Source: RGIG6165 sp045538835
GTDB lineage: Bacteria; Bacillota; Clostridia; Oscillospirales; Feifaniaceae
Assembly: GCA_045538835.1 (NCBI GenBank)
Contig: JAZQEF010000011.1
Location: forward strand, 1 to 64,000
Direction: 5' to 3'
DNA: 64,000 bases
A model generated the notes under the pieces. The model saw nothing but the letters and a program-made list of their open reading frames with translations, made no database searches and was not told the origin of the DNA. Shown here piece by piece: positions 25,797 through 35,589 of this stretch. Both the position numbers and the translations under genes were made by a program. Every line of letters begins with the position of its first letter. The stretch's first letter is position 1.

Positions 25797-27253
25797 GCCT
25801 TAACGCCTCCCTTTTCAAGCAACTCCTGCTTTATATCCCACAGTTTCTGCGAGAGATCCACATAATAACTGTGTGGATTTTCAAATCTCAAAACTTCCTC
25901 CCACAGAGTGTCGACCTGCTCTGCACAATACTTTCTTATCTCCTCAATATCTGGAGACTGGTACACCTGCTTACCGCCGATAAATATGGGCACCTGAAGT
26001 TCTTTCGCAACAAAGTTTGTGACCTTTTTTTTCTTCCACTTGTAATCGGGATCAAATATCGTAAGCGGCTTTGTATCATCAATTGTCTCATCGTAAACAC
26101 AGATAAGGTCTGCTATCGCTTTGCCACTATCCTTTTCAAAAAGTCTGTACGGCTTTTTGAAGTGTGGCGTGGATATCTTAGCCACATTTTCGCTTATTTT
26201 TATTTTGGGAATTATATTTCCCTCATTATCCTCAACTGCCGCAAGCTTGTACACACCGCCGAACACAGGCTCACTCTTGGATGTAATAAGCCTTTCACCG
26301 ACACCGAAATTGTCAACACAAGCACCCTGTGAAATAAGGTCGCTGATTATATATTCATCAAGCGAGTTGGTTACAAATATACGGCAGTCCTCATATCCTG
26401 CGGCGTCAAGCATCTTTCTTGCACGTTTTGAAAGATATGTGATATCGCCACTGTCGATACGTATGCCAAGCGGACGCTTGCCCTGAGGTTTTAACACCTC
26501 GTCAAACACCCTGATTGCGGTCGGCACACCGCTTTCAAGCACATTGTATGTATCTACGAGAAGCAGGCAGTTATCCGGATATTCCTGCGCATACACTTTG
26601 AATGCCTCGTATTCACTGTCAAACATCTGCACCCACGAATGTGCCATCGTTCCGCTGCAGGGAACACCGAAAAGTTCATCCGTCAGAACACAAGCCGTAC
26701 CTGTGCAGCCTGCGATATACGCCGCACGTGCGCCGAGCACCGCACCTGCGGGGCCCTGCGCCCTTCTTGAGCCAAACTCAGCAACAGGTCTTCCCTGCGC
26801 AGCACGCACTATCCTGTTTGCTTTTGTTGCAATAAGACTCTGATGATTTACTATGAGCAAAATGAAAGTTTCAAGCAGTTGTGCCTGTATCGCAGGTCCG
26901 CACACCGTTATAACAGGTTCACCCGGAAAAATGGGCGTTCCCTCAGGAATTGCATAAACGTCACATTCAAATTTAAAATTTTCAAGATATTTTAAAAATC
27001 TCTCGTCAAAACAGCCTTTTGAGCGGAGAAATTCGATATCTTCCTTTGAAAAATGAAGGTCATTAAGATACTCTATGACCTGCTCAAGACCTGCCATAAT
27101 GGCAAATCCGCCGCCGTCGGGCACTTTGCGGAAAAACATATCAAAATATACTTTTCTGTCCCCTATTCCCCTGCGGAAATAGCCGTTGCCCATAGTGAGT
27201 TCATAGAAGTCACAAAGCATTGTATAGTTCTGTTTTTCTGATAAAAAGCTCAT
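25793..27253 (-). CDS. pncB: Nicotinate phosphoribosyltransferase
   Basis: 486 residues, typical of the long Gram-positive form. N-terminal LCDFYELTMGNGYF, the GSRRAQG motif (residues about 160-166) and the GIRIDSGDITYLSK PRPP-site segment near 275 are all intact. It makes nicotinate mononucleotide from nicotinate and PRPP in NAD salvage. TAGGAG lies 7 bases before the ATG. It follows ychF by 9 bases and overlaps DUF554. Confidence 0.94.
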   Translation of the reverse strand: MSFLSEKQNYTMLCDFYELTMGNGYFRRGIGDRKVYFDMFFRKVPDGGGFAIMAGLEQVIEYLNDLHFSKEDIEFLRSKGCFDERFLKYLENFKFECDVYAIPEGTPIFPGEPVITVCGPAIQAQLLETFILLIVNHQSLIATKANRIVRAAQGRPVAEFGSRRAQGPAGAVLGARAAYIAGCTGTACVLTDELFGVPCSGTMAHSWVQMFDSEYEAFKVYAQEYPDNCLLLVDTYNVLESGVPTAIRVFDEVLKPQGKRPLGIRIDSGDITYLSKRARKMLDAAGYEDCRIFVTNSLDEYIISDLISQGACVDNFGVGERLITSKSEPVFGGVYKLAAVEDNEGNIIPKIKISENVAKISTPHFKKPYRLFEKDSGKAIADLICVYDETIDDTKPLTIFDPDYKWKKKKVTNFVAKELQVPIFIGGKQVYQSPDIEEIRKYCAEQVDTLWEEVLRFENPHSYYVDLSQKLWDIKQELLEKGGVKA

Positions 27254-27262
27254 TTTTTACTC

Positions 27263-28360
27263 CTATACGTTAAATCTGAAGAGAACAACATCTCCGTCTT
27301 TGATTACATATTCCTTGCCCTCGCTTCGATAAAGCCCCTTTTCTCGTGCAGCGGCAATTGAACCACATTCGATAAGATCGTCATAAGACACTATCTCGGC
27401 ACGGATAAACCCTCTTTCAAAATCGCTGTGTATCTTGCCTGCCGCCTGGGGTGCCTTAGTGCCCTCTTCAATAGTCCATGCACGGACTTCCTTTTCGCCG
27501 GCAGTTAAGTAACTTATAAGACCGAGCAGACGGTAGCAGGAGGCAACCATTCTGTCAAGACCGCTTTCTGTGAGATTAAGGTCGGCAAGGAAGAGTTCCT
27601 TATCCTCTTTGGAGAGTTCTGAAACCTCAGCCTCCATCTCGGCGCAGATGGGAAGAACCTCCGCATTCTCCTCTTTACCCCTTGCAATTACCTTCTGATA
27701 ATGTGCATTTGAATCTATGCCTGATTTGAAATCATTTTCACTCATATTTGCCGCATAGATAACAGGCTTTAAAGTGAGCAGATTTGCGCCTTTTGCAATT
27801 TCAAACTCATCTTTTGTATAGTCGATACTTCTCGCAGGAAGACCGTTTTGCAAAACAGAAAGTATCTTTTCGCAGAGTTCACACTCTGCAAGATTTTTTT
27901 TGTCGCCACCCTTCATGGTCTTTTTAAGACGGTCGATTCTTCTCTCCATCATCTCCATATCCGAGAAGATGAGTTCGAGATTTATCGTTTCCATATCACG
28001 AAGCGGATCGATACTTCCGTCAACATGCGTGATATTTCCGTCCTCAAAACAGCGCACCACATGGACTATAGCGTCAACTTCACGAATATGGGACAGAAAC
28101 TTGTTTCCGAGTCCCTCGCCCTTTGATGCACCCTTTACAAGACCTGCAATGTCGACAAATTCGATGACTGCAGGCGTCGTCTTTGCCGGGTTATACATTT
28201 CGGTAAGCCTGTCCAGACGTTTGTCGGGAACTGCAACCGTACCCACATTCGGCTCTATCGTACAGAAAGGATAGTTTGCCGACTGTGCCCCCGCATTTGT
28301 AATCGCATTAAAAAGAGTGCTTTTGCCGACATTGGGCAATCCCACGATACCGAGTTTCAT
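27263..28360 (-). CDS. ychF: YchF-type translation-associated ATPase/GTPase
   Basis: 365 residues. G1 motif GLPNVGKST (7-15), G3 in FVDIAGLVKGA, and NMSEND in place of NKxD, the change that gives YchF its ATP preference. A coiled-coil insert follows the G domain. The C-terminal TGS domain includes LGLISYLTAGEKEVRAWTI and ends in GDVVLFRFNV. It binds ribosomes and affects stress responses. GGAGG precedes the ATG. It is the first gene of a minus-strand run and is divergent from the two-component system. Confidence 0.96.
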   Translation of the reverse strand: MKLGIVGLPNVGKSTLFNAITNAGAQSANYPFCTIEPNVGTVAVPDKRLDRLTEMYNPAKTTPAVIEFVDIAGLVKGASKGEGLGNKFLSHIREVDAIVHVVRCFEDGNITHVDGSIDPLRDMETINLELIFSDMEMMERRIDRLKKTMKGGDKKNLAECELCEKILSVLQNGLPARSIDYTKDEFEIAKGANLLTLKPVIYAANMSENDFKSGIDSNAHYQKVIARGKEENAEVLPICAEMEAEVSELSKEDKELFLADLNLTESGLDRMVASCYRLLGLISYLTAGEKEVRAWTIEEGTKAPQAAGKIHSDFERGFIRAEIVSYDDLIECGSIAAAREKGLYRSEGKEYVIKDGDVVLFRFNV

Positions 28361-28409
28361 AAAATTCCTCCAATGTTTAAATTTTGTTCACCAAATTGAA
28401 ATAAAGATG

Positions 28410-28415
28410 TATAAT
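28410..28415 (+). promoter_or_regulatory. -10 box upstream of the two-component system
   Basis: A perfect TATAAT with a weak TTCACC -35 at 17-base spacing, in the divergent gap between ychF and the response regulator. Confidence 0.45.
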
Positions 28416-28467
28416 AATGATAGTATACAGTTTTAGAAATAAATTATCAAGGAGTGGAAGACAAAAA

Positions 28468-29166
28468 ATGGAAGATATGAAAATCCTTGTATGCGATGAT
28501 GACAGAAATATCTGCGAACTTCTCCGTCTCTATCTGGTCAAAGAAGGTTTTACGGTTCTTACTGCGACAGACGGCAGTGAGGCACTTTCCATTTTCCGCA
28601 ACAACAAGACGGATATGGTCCTGCTTGACATTATGATGCCTAAACTCGACGGCTGGCAGGTATGCAAAGAAATCAGAAAAACTTCGGACTGTCCTATCAT
28701 TATGATAAGCGCAAAGGGCGAAGTTTTTGATAAAGTTCTCGGTCTTGAACTTGGTGCAGACGACTATATCACCAAGCCTTTTGATACAAAAGAGGTCGTG
28801 GCAAGAATAAAAGCCGTTCTCAGGCGCGCGCAAAACGGTGAGGGCGATGCTTCTGCCGTAAAAACCGTCAAATACGATAAACTCGAAGTAAATCTCACAA
28901 ATTATGAACTTCGTGTCGACGGCAAAGTCGTGGACACGCCCCCCAAAGAACTTGAACTTCTCTATCATCTTGCGAGCAATCCCAACAGAGTGTATACCAG
29001 AAATCAACTTCTTGACGAAGTGTGGGGTTTTGAATACTTCGGCGATTCGAGAACGGTCGATGTCCATGTAAAGCGTCTGCGCGAAAAACTCGAGGGCGTT
29101 TCGGACAAGTGGGAACTTGCAACTGTCTGGAGCAAGGGTTACAAATTTTGGGCTTCAGATGAATAA
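28468..29166 (+). CDS. OmpR/PhoB-family response regulator
   Basis: 232 residues from the ATG at 28468; GGAG lies 13 bases upstream, so an ATG at 28477 is possible. The receiver domain has acidic pocket D10-D12, phosphoacceptor D54 (LLDIMMP) and K103. The C-terminal winged helix contains LTNYELRVDGK, TPPKELELLYHLASNP and RTVDVHVKRLREKL. It works with the histidine kinase 14 bases downstream. The trailing HtrA gene suggests envelope-stress sensing, as in CssRS-type systems. Confidence 0.93.
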   Translation: MEDMKILVCDDDRNICELLRLYLVKEGFTVLTATDGSEALSIFRNNKTDMVLLDIMMPKLDGWQVCKEIRKTSDCPIIMISAKGEVFDKVLGLELGADDYITKPFDTKEVVARIKAVLRRAQNGEGDASAVKTVKYDKLEVNLTNYELRVDGKVVDTPPKELELLYHLASNPNRVYTRNQLLDEVWGFEYFGDSRTVDVHVKRLREKLEGVSDKWELATVWSKGYKFWASDE

Positions 29167-29180
29167 CAGGGGTTTCATAT

Positions 29181-30599
29181 ATGTTTAAAAGACTTCATAC
29201 CAGATACCTCGGTGTCCTGCTGATAGTTCTGGCTCTGTGTTATATCACTTTTTCTGCGCTCTTTATATTTACACTCAACCGCACGGTAAACAGCAGAATG
29301 AAAAGCACGCTTGAACAGACCAATGCCTATGCCCTTTCTGTAGTTGAAACGATTGAAACATCCTCGTATCCTGCCGAATATCTTGCTATGTATCAGCGAC
29401 AGATGTTCCTCAGTATCAGTGTGCTTACGGAATACACCAACACCGATGTCACAATCTGTGATAAGATGGGTAATATAATATTTACCACTACAGAAAGACT
29501 CGACGGTGTCATAAATATCCCCGAACTTCAGCGTGCAAATAAGAAACAAGGGCTTGCACAGTCCGATTTCGGCAAAACATTCCGTGAAAAGCAGTTTGTA
29601 TATATGCAAATGCTTGAAATGAACGGTGCTCCGGTATGCTACTCTATTGCAACCACATCGGCAGGAGAGTATAATCAGACACTGAAAGGGTTTACCACAA
29701 GTTTCTGGGCTATAGCAATATTTGTTTTTGCTGTTTCAGTCCTTCTTTTTGCAGTGACAACTCACCGTCAGCTTGATCCCATACGGCAGATGACACAGGC
29801 TGCAAAAAAATACGCCAAAGGTCAGTTTGACGTACGAATCGAAAACAGCCCTATCGAAGATATAAATGAACTCGGTCATGCTTTTAACAACATGGCGGAA
29901 AGTCTTGAACACCTTGAAGATGCGCGAAACACCTTTGTGCAGAACGTGTCACACGATCTGCGCACGCCAATGACTACGATAACGGGGTTTGTTGACGGTA
30001 TACTTGACGGCACTATTCCCAAAGAAGAAGAGGAATATTATCTGGGACTCGTCTCGCAGGAGACAAAGAGACTGTCAAGACTTGTTTCCACACTGCTTGA
30101 TATTTCGGAACTTAAATCGGGTGTAAACAAACAGATATCAGAATTTGACATTGCCGAGGTCATAAGGCGTATACTCTTCTCGTTTGAGCAGAAAATAAAC
30201 AGTAAGAAACTTGCCCTCGACTTTGATTTTGATATGGATGCGCTTAATGTCAAGGGTGATAAAGACGGAATTTACAGAGTAATATATAATCTTATCGACA
30301 ACGCCATCAAATACTCTTTTGATGAAGGCACTCTCAAAGTAAACACATCCGTCAACCAGACGCACGCAATAATCACGGTCTATAATACGGGTATGGGCAT
30401 GAAAGAAGACGATATACCTTTCATATTTGACCGATTTTATAAAACAGACAAGTCGAGAGGCAGAGATAAGAGCAGTCTCGGACTCGGTCTATATATAACA
30501 AAAACAATAGTGGAAAACAGCGGCGGCAACATTATGGTGCGCAGCAAATACGGCGAATTCTGTGAATTCTCGTTTACCGTTCCGCTTAAGCATATCTGA
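29181..30599 (+). CDS. Membrane sensor histidine kinase
   Basis: 472 residues. Membrane segments lie at about 9-31 and 174-193, flanking a 140-residue extracytoplasmic sensor. A HAMP linker follows (HRQLDPIRQMTQAAKKY). HisKA has the phosphorylated H258 in VSHDLRTPM. HATPase_c has its N box (NLIDNAIKYS), G1 (GMGMKEDDIPFIFDRFYKTD) and G2 (SLGLGLYITK). It is in one transcript with the regulator upstream and the HtrA protease downstream. The signal is unknown; misfolded envelope protein is a reasonable guess. Confidence 0.94.
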   Translation: MFKRLHTRYLGVLLIVLALCYITFSALFIFTLNRTVNSRMKSTLEQTNAYALSVVETIETSSYPAEYLAMYQRQMFLSISVLTEYTNTDVTICDKMGNIIFTTTERLDGVINIPELQRANKKQGLAQSDFGKTFREKQFVYMQMLEMNGAPVCYSIATTSAGEYNQTLKGFTTSFWAIAIFVFAVSVLLFAVTTHRQLDPIRQMTQAAKKYAKGQFDVRIENSPIEDINELGHAFNNMAESLEHLEDARNTFVQNVSHDLRTPMTTITGFVDGILDGTIPKEEEEYYLGLVSQETKRLSRLVSTLLDISELKSGVNKQISEFDIAEVIRRILFSFEQKINSKKLALDFDFDMDALNVKGDKDGIYRVIYNLIDNAIKYSFDEGTLKVNTSVNQTHAIITVYNTGMGMKEDDIPFIFDRFYKTDKSRGRDKSSLGLGLYITKTIVENSGGNIMVRSKYGEFCEFSFTVPLKHI

Positions 30600-30614
30600 T
30601 AGGAGGATATAATT

Positions 30615-31823
30615 ATGTTTGAAAATGAAAACTTACAAAACGAAACACCGCAGGAAACGGTTACGCCAACTGCGGCTGAACCAATAGAAGAGCCTATACA
30701 GGCAACGCCCGTCACAGATGAGCCGCCTGTATCAGAACAATCTGAGACAGAACCCCCCAAAAAGAAAAAGGGCAATAAGGGCGTATGGGTATTTTTAGGA
30801 ATACTTGTCACTGCAATAATCGCAAGCGGTCTTATAATTGCCGTAAGTCTGCGAAATCCCATTACGGAGATGCCTAACTATGTCGAAAAAAATCCTCAGG
30901 GCACAACCGAAATAACACAGAACTCTACTCCCGGTGTGGAATACACGGTTGATGAGGACGGTATTCTCTCGGTTCCCGAAATTGTCACCAAGGTCAAGCC
31001 CTCTGTTGTCGGCATCGTTACCGAGAGCGGCTTTGGCAGCGGCTTCTTTATAAGCGACGACGGATATATCCTCACAAATGCGCACGTTGTATCCAATGCC
31101 CAGACTCTAACTGTATACGACAGCAATGAAAAAACATATAATGCAACTATCGTCGGCAGCGACAATCAGACAGACATTGCCGTCATAAAAATTGAAGGTA
31201 CAGGCTTCCCTGCCGTTGAGATAGGCGATTCGGATGTGCTTCAGTTAGGTGAGACCGTAGTTGCAATAGGAAATCCCAGAAGTATGGAACTCTATGCCAC
31301 CGTTACAAGCGGTATCGTTTCAGGTCTTGACAGAACTATCTCGGTTGAGGGCGTTGATTTTAAACTCATACAGACGGATGCCTCTATCAACAGCGGTAAC
31401 TCGGGCGGCGCGCTCATCAATCACTTCGGACAGGTCATTGGTATCACCAACGCCAAATTTGCAAACAGCGAAGGCCTTGGCTTTGCCATACCTGCAAATA
31501 CTGCCATCCCGATAGTAAATGAACTTATCACAAACGGCAGAGTTACAGGCAGACCCGTTATCGGCATAACAGGTCAGGACCTCAGTTCGTATTACGGTAT
31601 GACCGGCGTATATGTCACAGATGTCCGTGTGGACAGTGATGCATATCAGAAAGGTCTCCAGCCGGGCGATATCATCACTGCGATCAACGGCGAGGCGATC
31701 TCTTCAGTTAATGCACTTTCTGCAAAGATAGGTGCTATGAATGCAGGTGACACAGTCACCCTCTTCGTCTACCGAAACGGAAGATATTTTACACTTGATG
31801 TAAAACTCATGGCTAATGATTGA
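30615..31823 (+). CDS. htrA: HtrA/DegP-family membrane serine protease
   Basis: 402 residues. An acidic, proline-rich cytoplasmic N-terminus and one membrane segment (about 57-78) are followed by a trypsin-like domain with triad H157 (TNAHVV), D187 (TDIAVIKI) and S263 (GNSGGA). A C-terminal PDZ domain follows (GVYVTDVRVDSDAYQKGLQPGDIITAING). It should degrade or refold damaged proteins on the outer face of the membrane. GGAGG precedes the ATG, 15 bases after the kinase gene, and a terminator follows. Confidence 0.95.
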   Translation: MFENENLQNETPQETVTPTAAEPIEEPIQATPVTDEPPVSEQSETEPPKKKKGNKGVWVFLGILVTAIIASGLIIAVSLRNPITEMPNYVEKNPQGTTEITQNSTPGVEYTVDEDGILSVPEIVTKVKPSVVGIVTESGFGSGFFISDDGYILTNAHVVSNAQTLTVYDSNEKTYNATIVGSDNQTDIAVIKIEGTGFPAVEIGDSDVLQLGETVVAIGNPRSMELYATVTSGIVSGLDRTISVEGVDFKLIQTDASINSGNSGGALINHFGQVIGITNAKFANSEGLGFAIPANTAIPIVNELITNGRVTGRPVIGITGQDLSSYYGMTGVYVTDVRVDSDAYQKGLQPGDIITAINGEAISSVNALSAKIGAMNAGDTVTLFVYRNGRYFTLDVKLMAND

Positions 31824-31825
31824 TA

Positions 31826-31857
31826 ATAAAACGGACAGGAAATCCTGTCCGTTTTAT
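31826..31857 (+). terminator. Terminator after htrA
   Basis: ATAAAACGGACAGGA (31826-31840) pairs with TCCTGTCCGTTTTAT (31843-31857); the inner bases must open to form a loop. A U-rich tail follows. Confidence 0.85.
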
Positions 31858-31979
31858 ATTTACTTTATCTATTAATAATGTTAAAATACTCTTATAGTTG
31901 TTATAAATGGATTTATGATACAAGAAAAACAGGTTTGGAACTCAGTAACTAATAAAATAAAGTATGTTGAGGAACAAGA

Positions 31980-33206
31980 ATGAGAAAGTTTGAAAAAAAG
32001 GTATGGTTATCTACTCCTACGATGCATGGGGATGAGATGAAATATGTACTACAGGCTTATGAAACCAATTGGATGAGTACAGTAGGTGAAAACATCAACG
32101 AAATCGAAAGAATTGCATGCGAGAAAATCGGATGCAAATATGCCGTTGCTCTTACCTGCGGAACAGCCGCACTTCATCTCGCTGTAAAACTTGCAGGTGT
32201 AAAGCAAGGCGACAATGTGTTCTGCACCGACATGACGTTTGATGCAACCGTAAATCCGGTACTTTATGAAAAGGCAAATCCAATTTTTATTGATACAGAA
32301 TACGACACATGGAATATGGATCCTATTGCATTAGAAAAAGCATTTGAACTGTATCCTGACACAAAAGTGATCGTTGTTGCTAACCTTTACGGTACACCGG
32401 CAAAGTATGATGAAATCTGTGCAATAGCAGAAAAGCACGGTGCAATCATCATTGAAGATGCAGCAGAATCTCTGGGTGCAACCTACAAAGGAAGGCAGAC
32501 CGGAACTTTCGGTGCATACAATGTTATCTCTTTTAACGGCAACAAAATTATCACCGGTTCATCCGGCGGTATGCTTTTAACCGATGACTTGGGTGCTGCC
32601 AACAAGGCACGGAAATGGTCAACGCAAAGCCGCGAAGATGCTCCCTGGTATCAGCACGAAGAAGTGGGATATAACTATCGCATAAGCAATGTGATTGCGG
32701 GCGTTGTCCGTGGTCAAATGCCGTATCTGGAAGAACATATTGCACAAAAAAAGGCAATCTACGAAAGATACAAAGAAGGCTTTAAGGACTTGCCTGTCAC
32801 AATGAATCCCTATGACCCCGAAATAATGGAACCGAACTTTTGGCTTTCGTGTCTGCTGATCAACAAAGAAGCTATGTGTAAGCAGGTGAGAAGTGACAAC
32901 GAAGCATGTTATATTTCTGAACCCGGTAAAAGCTGTCCGACAGAAATTCTTGAAACGCTTGCAAAGTATAATGCAGAGGGCAGACCTATTTGGAAGCCGA
33001 TGCATATGCAACCTATGTATCGGATGCACCCGTTTATCACGAGAGAAGGCAACGGACGCGGCAGAACGAATGCATATATCGCAGGTAACAGTCTGGACAT
33101 CGGTTTGGATATTTTTACAAGAGGTTTATGCCTGCCAAGTGATAACAAAATGACTGCCCATGAGCAGGAACAAATTATTGAGATAATCAAAAACTGTTTT
33201 AATTAA
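31980..33206 (+). CDS. DegT/DnrJ/EryC1-family sugar aminotransferase
   Basis: 408 residues, PLP enzyme of aspartate aminotransferase fold type I. The PLP lysine lies in SFNGNKIITGSSGGM, with cofactor contacts in LTCGTAALHLAVKLAG and IEDAAESLGATYKG. It transfers an amino group to a nucleotide-linked keto sugar. It opens the surface-sugar island. UDP-L-FucNAc synthesis by CapEFG needs no aminotransferase, so it may act on the 4-keto product of CapE (as PseC does on the PseB product) or belong to another sugar. GAGG lies 8 bases before the ATG. Confidence 0.88.
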   Translation: MRKFEKKVWLSTPTMHGDEMKYVLQAYETNWMSTVGENINEIERIACEKIGCKYAVALTCGTAALHLAVKLAGVKQGDNVFCTDMTFDATVNPVLYEKANPIFIDTEYDTWNMDPIALEKAFELYPDTKVIVVANLYGTPAKYDEICAIAEKHGAIIIEDAAESLGATYKGRQTGTFGAYNVISFNGNKIITGSSGGMLLTDDLGAANKARKWSTQSREDAPWYQHEEVGYNYRISNVIAGVVRGQMPYLEEHIAQKKAIYERYKEGFKDLPVTMNPYDPEIMEPNFWLSCLLINKEAMCKQVRSDNEACYISEPGKSCPTEILETLAKYNAEGRPIWKPMHMQPMYRMHPFITREGNGRGRTNAYIAGNSLDIGLDIFTRGLCLPSDNKMTAHEQEQIIEIIKNCFN

Positions 33207-33317
33207 AACGGAACGGGGATTACATAATGTACGCTGTAGTTTTTAAAGACATCGAAAACGCAGCGTACAACACAATATATAAACATGTAATTAATAATTT
33301 TGTGTTGAGGAGGTCCC

Positions 33318-34526
33318 ATGAATATATTATTTTTAACATTAACCGATTTTAGTAGTTTTAAAGAGCGCAATATATACTGTGATCTTTTGCGCGAATTTAT
33401 AAAAAACGGTCATGAGGTGTATTGTATTTCTCCTGCAGAAAAACGAACAGGTATATCAACACATTTTGAAGAAAACGGTCATTTACTAAAACTTAAAATT
33501 GGCAATACGCAGAAAACCAATATTGTCGAAAAAGGCATTTCTACGCTGATGATAGAACCACAGTTCATATCAGCCATCAAGAAATATTTTGCGCATGTAA
33601 AATTTGATCTTGTTCTGTATTCGACACCTCCAATCACCCTTGCTAATGCTGTAAAATTCATAAAGGATCGTGATGAAGCAAAAACATATTTGATGCTTAA
33701 AGATATCTTTCCGCAAAATGCCGTTGACCTTGGTATGATGTCTAAAACCGGATTAAAAGGTCTAATATACAAATACTTCCGAAAAAAAGAGAAAAAACTC
33801 TACGCACTTTCTGACAATATTGGTTGTATGTCACAAGCAAATGTGGATTATATTTTGGCTCATAACCCCGAGGTTGCTGCGGACAAGGTCGAAATTTGTC
33901 CGAACGGTATTGAGGTTCAGGATATGCGCTTAACTGAACAGGGACGGGTGCAAATACGTAATAAATACGGTATCCCGCAAAATAAAAAAGTTTTTGTTTA
34001 CGGCGGAAATCTGGGTAAACCTCAAGGAATTCCATTCATTATTGACTGCTTAAAATCACAAAACACTAACAACGATGCATTTTTTCTTATTGTTGGTGAC
34101 GGAACCGAGTATTCCAAACTGGAAACATATATAGATAAAAACAAGCCGGGCAATGTAAAACTGATGAAAAGCCTTCCGAAGGATGATTATGATCGTATGA
34201 TCTCATCCTGTGATGTGGGTATGATTTTCTTGGATCATCGTTTTACAATCCCGAATTTTCCATCAAGGCTTCTTTCATACATGCAGGCAGGTTTACCTGT
34301 TATTGCCTGTACCGACCCTAATACTGATATCGGAGAAGTTATAGTAAATGGTGGTTTTGGCAAGTGGTGCCAAAGTAATGATGTATCGGCTTTTTCCAAT
34401 AATATTGATTATTTCATAAAAAATGACACTCATATTATGAGAGAAAAATCCCTTTTTACATTAAAGACTCTCTATTCTGTCAAGTCAGTTCAGAACATAA
34501 TAATGAAAAAACATTCTAAAAACTAA
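33318..34526 (+). CDS. Glycosyltransferase family 4, WbuB-like
   Basis: 402 residues, GT-B fold with no membrane segment. The N-terminal half begins MNILFLTLTDFSSF. The C-terminal GT1-type donor domain contains VFVYGGNLGKPQGIPF, FLIVGDGTE and the FPSRLLSYMQAGLPVIAC acceptor loop. It resembles WbuB-type transferases, which add L-FucNAc in several O-antigen clusters, and the next three genes make UDP-L-FucNAc. The acceptor may be the undecaprenyl-linked HexNAc made by the TagO/WecA-like enzyme at 21 kb. AGGAGG precedes the ATG. The 111 bases before it hold no convincing gene. Confidence 0.82.
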   Translation: MNILFLTLTDFSSFKERNIYCDLLREFIKNGHEVYCISPAEKRTGISTHFEENGHLLKLKIGNTQKTNIVEKGISTLMIEPQFISAIKKYFAHVKFDLVLYSTPPITLANAVKFIKDRDEAKTYLMLKDIFPQNAVDLGMMSKTGLKGLIYKYFRKKEKKLYALSDNIGCMSQANVDYILAHNPEVAADKVEICPNGIEVQDMRLTEQGRVQIRNKYGIPQNKKVFVYGGNLGKPQGIPFIIDCLKSQNTNNDAFFLIVGDGTEYSKLETYIDKNKPGNVKLMKSLPKDDYDRMISSCDVGMIFLDHRFTIPNFPSRLLSYMQAGLPVIACTDPNTDIGEVIVNGGFGKWCQSNDVSAFSNNIDYFIKNDTHIMREKSLFTLKTLYSVKSVQNIIMKKHSKN

Positions 34527-34545
34527 AGCAAAAGGAGAATTTACG

Positions 34546-35589
34546 ATGTCTCACTTTACAAACAAAACTCTACTTATCACAGGCGGGACAGGCTCATTCG
34601 GAAATGCTGTTTTAAGCCGTTTTTTACGCACAGATATTGCAGAGATCAGAGTGTTTTCCCGAGATGAAAAAAAACAGGATGACATGCGGCATGAATTCCA
34701 AACAAAGATGCCGGATGTTGCGGAAAAAATTAAATTTTACATTGGCGATGTTCGAGATCTGGCATCACTGAAAAATGCCATGCATGGTGTTGACTATATA
34801 TTCCATGCAGCCGCATTGAAACAAGTCCCTTCCTGCGAATTTTACCCGATTGAAGCAGTCAAGACCAATGTGCTCGGCACAGAAAATGTACTTACTGCTG
34901 CTATTGAAGCCGGTGTTAAAAATGTGGTTTGCCTGTCTACAGATAAAGCTGCTTATCCTGTCAATGCTATGGGAACGTCAAAAGCAATGATGGAAAAAGT
35001 CATTGTAGCAAAATCCCGTACAACAACTGCCACCAAAATTTGTTGTACCCGCTACGGTAACGTTATGTGCTCACGCGGTTCGGTTATTCCATTGTGGATC
35101 GAACAGATCCGAAACAACACGCCCCTTACAATAACAGACGGCAGTATGACCCGTTTTATTATGTCTCTTGATGAAGCAGTTGACCTTGTTTTATTTGCAT
35201 TTGAGCATGGTGAATCCGGAGATATTCTCGTTCAAAAGGCTCCCGCTTGTACCATTCAGACACAGGCAGAAGCAATCTGCGAATTGTTTGGCGGAGATAA
35301 ATCTAATATAAAGGTGATTGGTATTCGTCACGGTGAGAAAATGTATGAAACGCTTCTTACAAACGAGGAATGTGCTCATGCTGTTGACATGGGTGATTTT
35401 TACCGTGTTCCATGCGACAAGAGAGGTTTGAACTATGATAAGTATTTCAGCAAGGGCGATACTGAGCGTAACACGCTTACAGAATTTAATTCCAACAACA
35501 CACAACTCCTGACGGTAGAAGAAACAAAGGCTAAAATTGCATCTCTTGCCTACATTCAGGACGAACTTGCTAAAGGTATAGGAAAATGA
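34546..35589 (+). CDS. capE: UDP-GlcNAc 5-epimerase/4,6-dehydratase, CapE type
   Basis: 347 residues, extended SDR with a GGTGSFG nucleotide-binding loop (residues 13-19). The active site is MGTSKAMMEK (the usual YxxxK tyrosine is replaced by M, as is normal in inverting dehydratases), with further family motifs in HAAALKQVP and CTRYGNVMCSRGSVIP. It makes the first UDP-4-keto-6-deoxy intermediate of UDP-L-FucNAc synthesis. AAGGAG precedes the ATG. It overlaps capF. Confidence 0.93.
   Translation: MSHFTNKTLLITGGTGSFGNAVLSRFLRTDIAEIRVFSRDEKKQDDMRHEFQTKMPDVAEKIKFYIGDVRDLASLKNAMHGVDYIFHAAALKQVPSCEFYPIEAVKTNVLGTENVLTAAIEAGVKNVVCLSTDKAAYPVNAMGTSKAMMEKVIVAKSRTTTATKICCTRYGNVMCSRGSVIPLWIEQIRNNTPLTITDGSMTRFIMSLDEAVDLVLFAFEHGESGDILVQKAPACTIQTQAEAICELFGGDKSNIKVIGIRHGEKMYETLLTNEECAHAVDMGDFYRVPCDKRGLNYDKYFSKGDTERNTLTEFNSNNTQLLTVEETKAKIASLAYIQDELAKGIGK

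Noticed and set aside
33227..33352. A 41-codon frame (starting MYAVVFKDIENAAYN) with a GGGG-containing site, between the DegT and glycosyltransferase genes.
   Set aside because: It runs into the glycosyltransferase in another frame, has no recognizable family and may be chance or a gene remnant.
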